Both the position numbers and the translations under genes were made by a program. Below the pieces are notes generated by a model. The model was not told the DNA's origin, searched no databases, and saw nothing but the letters and a program-made list of their open reading frames with translations. From NCBI GenBank assembly GCA_002686955.1, contig NYZA01000167.1, forward strand, positions 1 through 27,483: DNA of 27,483 nucleotides, given 5' to 3'. Origin of the DNA: Gemmatimonadota bacterium (GTDB lineage Bacteria > GCA-2686955). This document shows positions 25,545-27,483 of this stretch, piece by piece; the stretch's first letter is position 1, and each line of letters starts with the position of its first letter.

Positions 25545-26133
25545 TGTTTCCGTCTCCGCGTATGCTGTCACGACGAGGGGTTCTCGGGCTCGCTATCGCC
25601 TTCGCCACGGGTGCCCTCATCGGGCTTCGATACGGCCGCGGCCCGGATCATGAGCGACTGGTCGGACTCTGGCGCCGCCGCCTCGAGCTGGAGAAGGAGC
25701 TCTTTCGGCGCCTGCGCTTCACCCTCTCACCCACCCAGCTCCGAAGCGGCATGACACTCAAGGTGGTGCTTCGCGACCAGCTCGGCGAAGACTGGCTCTT
25801 CAAGATGGGCGAAGCGGCGGTCGACGGCGCGGACGCCATGCTGTCACTTCCTTCGCGGCCCGCGAAGTGCTGCTGCAAGCCTTCATTCCTGGCAACGTCT
25901 CCGACGATCGGGCGATTCAGGCCGAGCGCTTCCGATCCGCCGTCGGCGAGCTCGATGCCTTGCGCGCGAAGACCGATGACCCAAACGAAGAGGCCGCCAT
26001 CGCCCTCGCGATCGGCGCCCTTCGCACCGAGATCCGCAAGCCGAAGGCTCCCCACGAGTACCTCCAGCATATCCCCCATCTGAACGAGCTCTTCCCGGTC
26101 TTCTCGACCCGAGAATCTCCACGAAAGGACTGA
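25544..26133 (+). pseudogene. Array protein F, subtype 2, with the whole core deleted
   Basis: The ATG overlaps the stop of gene E (TGATG). The first 102 residues are ordinary subtype 2: Tat leader (MLSRRGVLGLAIAFATGALIG), RLRFTLSPTQLRSGMTLKVV, DWLFKMGEAAVDGADAM. At about 25838-25850 the sequence jumps to the C-terminal part, in another frame: VTSFAAREVLLQAFIPGNVSD and then HLNELFPVF near the end. Comparison with gene C shows about 275 residues are missing, including the GTLQR, NHHxH and IDN motifs. In gene C both break regions contain GCCAT, so short homology may have guided the deletion. As written the protein shifts frame at the junction. It mirrors the gutted cytochrome pseudogene. Confidence 0.8.
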
Positions 26134-26142
26134 AGCAGAAGC

Positions 26143-27012
26143 ATGTCCGCCGCCTACATCGCTCTCGCCGTCGCCGCCATCACCGCGATTTCGCGGATCT
26201 TCCTCAAGCGCGGGCTCGAGGCCTCCAATCCCCTCACCGGAATGTTCGTTTCGTTGGCGGTCTGCGGAGCGGTCATCACTGCCCTTGCCCTTGCTACCGT
26301 CCCGGCCACCGAGGTCACGCTCCAGGGTGTGGCCATCTTCGCGGGGATCGGCCTTTTCGCTCCACCTGTCGTGCGGTACCTCACCTATGTCGGCATCGAC
26401 AAGGTCGGCGCGGCGCGCTCCTCTCCCATCCGTTCTCTCACCCCCTTTTTCGCGATTCTCCTGGCGATCACCTTCCTGGGTGAAGAGGCGCGTCCGAACG
26501 TTCTCGGTGGGGCGGTACTGATCGTCGGCGGCGCGTTCCTGCTTTCGAAGAAGCCGACCAAGAAGAGCCCGCAAAGGTCCTGGCGAAAATGGGACCTGCT
26601 CTATCCCTTCTCGGCGGCGATCCTGGCCGGTTGCGCGGCCAACCTGCGCAAGGCCGGCTTTGCGTTCCTCGATTCCCCCATCCTCGCCGCGGCATCGACC
26701 GCCATCGCCGCCCTGATCGTCTTTTCCACCTACATGCTCTCAGCCGGACGCCGCGGTGAGCTCGACTTCAACCCCGCCTCGATCGGATGGTTCCTGGTGG
26801 CGAGCGCATGCACCAGCGTCAGCATCGTGCTCAATCTCGTCGCCCTCAAGCTGGGTGATGTCTCGGTCGTTTCGCCGATCCTCGCCTCGAGCCCTCTCTT
26901 CGTCATCCTCTTCTCGGCCATCTTCCTGCGAAAGATCGAAAGGGTGACCATTACACTGGTCGCGGGGGCTTTGCTCACTTTCGCCGGGGTCGAATCGATC
27001 ATTTTCTTGTAG
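26143..27012 (+). CDS. EamA/DMT-family membrane transporter
   Basis: The 289-residue protein is almost wholly membrane helices (about ten) in two similar halves, the EamA (DUF6) layout of drug/metabolite transporters. Typical features are GAARSSPIRSLTPFFAILLAITFLGE at the end of the first half and the counterpart LGDVSVVSPILASSPLFVILFSAIFL in the second. A Lys/Arg-rich cytoplasmic loop (SKKPTKKSPQRSWRKW) separates the halves. It begins 9 bases after the stop of broken gene F, so it may be transcribed with the E-F unit. No ribosome site stands out. The transported substrate cannot be inferred. Such exporters are common and may have no link to the array. Confidence 0.8.
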   Translation: MSAAYIALAVAAITAISRIFLKRGLEASNPLTGMFVSLAVCGAVITALALATVPATEVTLQGVAIFAGIGLFAPPVVRYLTYVGIDKVGAARSSPIRSLTPFFAILLAITFLGEEARPNVLGGAVLIVGGAFLLSKKPTKKSPQRSWRKWDLLYPFSAAILAGCAANLRKAGFAFLDSPILAAASTAIAALIVFSTYMLSAGRRGELDFNPASIGWFLVASACTSVSIVLNLVALKLGDVSVVSPILASSPLFVILFSAIFLRKIERVTITLVAGALLTFAGVESIIFL

Positions 27013-27016
27013 TCCC

Positions 27017-27483
27017 ATGCCCGCCATCGAAACCGAAACCCGCGCCACCGGTGCGCGCTCCGACTGGAGACCCGCGCGCCCGTGGCTCGATCGGCTGATT
27101 CGGCGCGATTCGATCGCGCCCGAAGATCCGATCCATCCCTGCGGATGCAATGTCAAGCTCGACTTGCGCGAAGTGATCTATCCGGTGCTCGGAGAGCTCG
27201 GGCGCACTGAGAGAGGCATTCGAGACCGGCGCGTCGATGCGCACCTCAACGCCGGCCGGCTCACCGATCTGATGCGGCTTTCACTGCCCCATGACGCGCT
27301 ACTGGCCGACCCGGAGGCGCTTGCCGGGCAATTGGCCGGTGCCGACTGCGACAGTGTCATCGAGCTTTTCATCTCCGGAGACGAGCCGGCCGAAGAGCAG
27401 CGTCGCCGATTCGAAAAGGTGTCGGCCGCGAAGGCGGCGCTGCTGCGGGCGGCGAGCGCGACCTTGCACCGGCGGGGGCGCCC
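27017..27483 (+). CDS. Unidentified protein, N-terminal part (runs off the window)
   Basis: An ATG 4 bases after the transporter stop opens a frame that stays open to the window end (155 codons seen), with codon usage like its neighbours. The visible part is soluble and acidic/Arg-rich. It has a CGC motif in DPIHPCGCNVKLDLREVIYP (Cys42, Cys44), then ELGRTERGIRDRRVDAHLNA, and a helical region with LFISGDEPAEEQRRRF. CGCxxK recalls the Cys motif of selenophosphate synthase (GCGCK), but the surroundings do not match and I do not assign it. Tight spacing suggests cotranscription with the transporter. Confidence 0.55.
   Translation, partial: MPAIETETRATGARSDWRPARPWLDRLIRRDSIAPEDPIHPCGCNVKLDLREVIYPVLGELGRTERGIRDRRVDAHLNAGRLTDLMRLSLPHDALLADPEALAGQLAGADCDSVIELFISGDEPAEEQRRRFEKVSAAKAALLRAASATLHRRGR

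Noticed and set aside
16722-26133. Tandem repeats considered as a CRISPR or short-repeat array
   Set aside because: The repeated units are whole coding genes of about 1.4 kb, not short direct repeats with spacers; no CRISPR-like pattern was seen anywhere.
27017-27483. Selenophosphate synthase start, because of CGCxxK
   Set aside because: Only a few residues resemble the GCGCK motif; the surrounding sequence does not follow that family.

Overview
The window is a GC-rich, densely coded bacterial chromosomal segment. Lipobox and twin-arginine (Tat) signal sequences, multihaem c-type cytochromes, an FG-GAP/VCBS remnant, a Thr-type sulfatase-like lipoprotein, MBOAT acyltransferases and a TPR-SGNH hydrolase suggest a Gram-negative, envelope-elaborating lineage such as an uncultured myxobacterial/deltaproteobacterial, acidobacterial or planctomycete-like organism. 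No rRNA, tRNA or marker gene is present, so the taxonomy is a guess.

Region 1 (1-5.9 kb) is partly decayed. It holds an FG-GAP remnant cut off by a small inverted-repeat element, a minus-strand pair (GT39-like membrane glycosyltransferase and membrane-anchored transglutaminase-like protein), and a broken ATP-binding/winged-helix regulator. That regulator carries a 180-bp palindromic element inserted exactly in frame. A 165-bp element with terminal inverted repeats lies at 5691-5855, and most of a second copy lies at 1-88.

Region 2 (6.1-16.6 kb) holds two convergent gene sets that share parts. The plus-strand set is FGE-like protein, MBOAT protein, class II-like cytochrome c and a secreted coiled-coil protein. 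The minus-strand set is LytM-like protein, a second MBOAT protein, a sulfatase-like lipoprotein, a gutted cytochrome pseudogene and an intact cytochrome b / pentahaem cytochrome c fusion. Several enzymes here carry changed catalytic positions (WRRWN in both MBOATs, Thr in the sulfatase nucleophile site, Tyr in the LytM HxH, no visible active-site Cys pair in the FGE-like protein).

Region 3 (16.6-26.1 kb) is the most unusual part. It has six copies (five intact, one internally deleted) of a Tat-exported protein family of about 450-480 residues that I cannot name. They fall in two subtypes arranged A-B-C, then D-E-F, separated by a minus-strand SGNH-TPR protein. Stop/start overlaps couple A-B, B-C and E-F. 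The N-terminal half looks like a highly diverged kinase fold of the PI3/4-kinase/HipA/Fam20 sort with His/Asn in place of the catalytic Asp, and every copy ends in a conserved hydrophobic motif around FPVLP. Candidate extended -10 promoters (TGCTAGNNT) precede the three transcription units A, D and E. An EamA-type transporter and the start of an unidentified gene follow downstream on the same strand.
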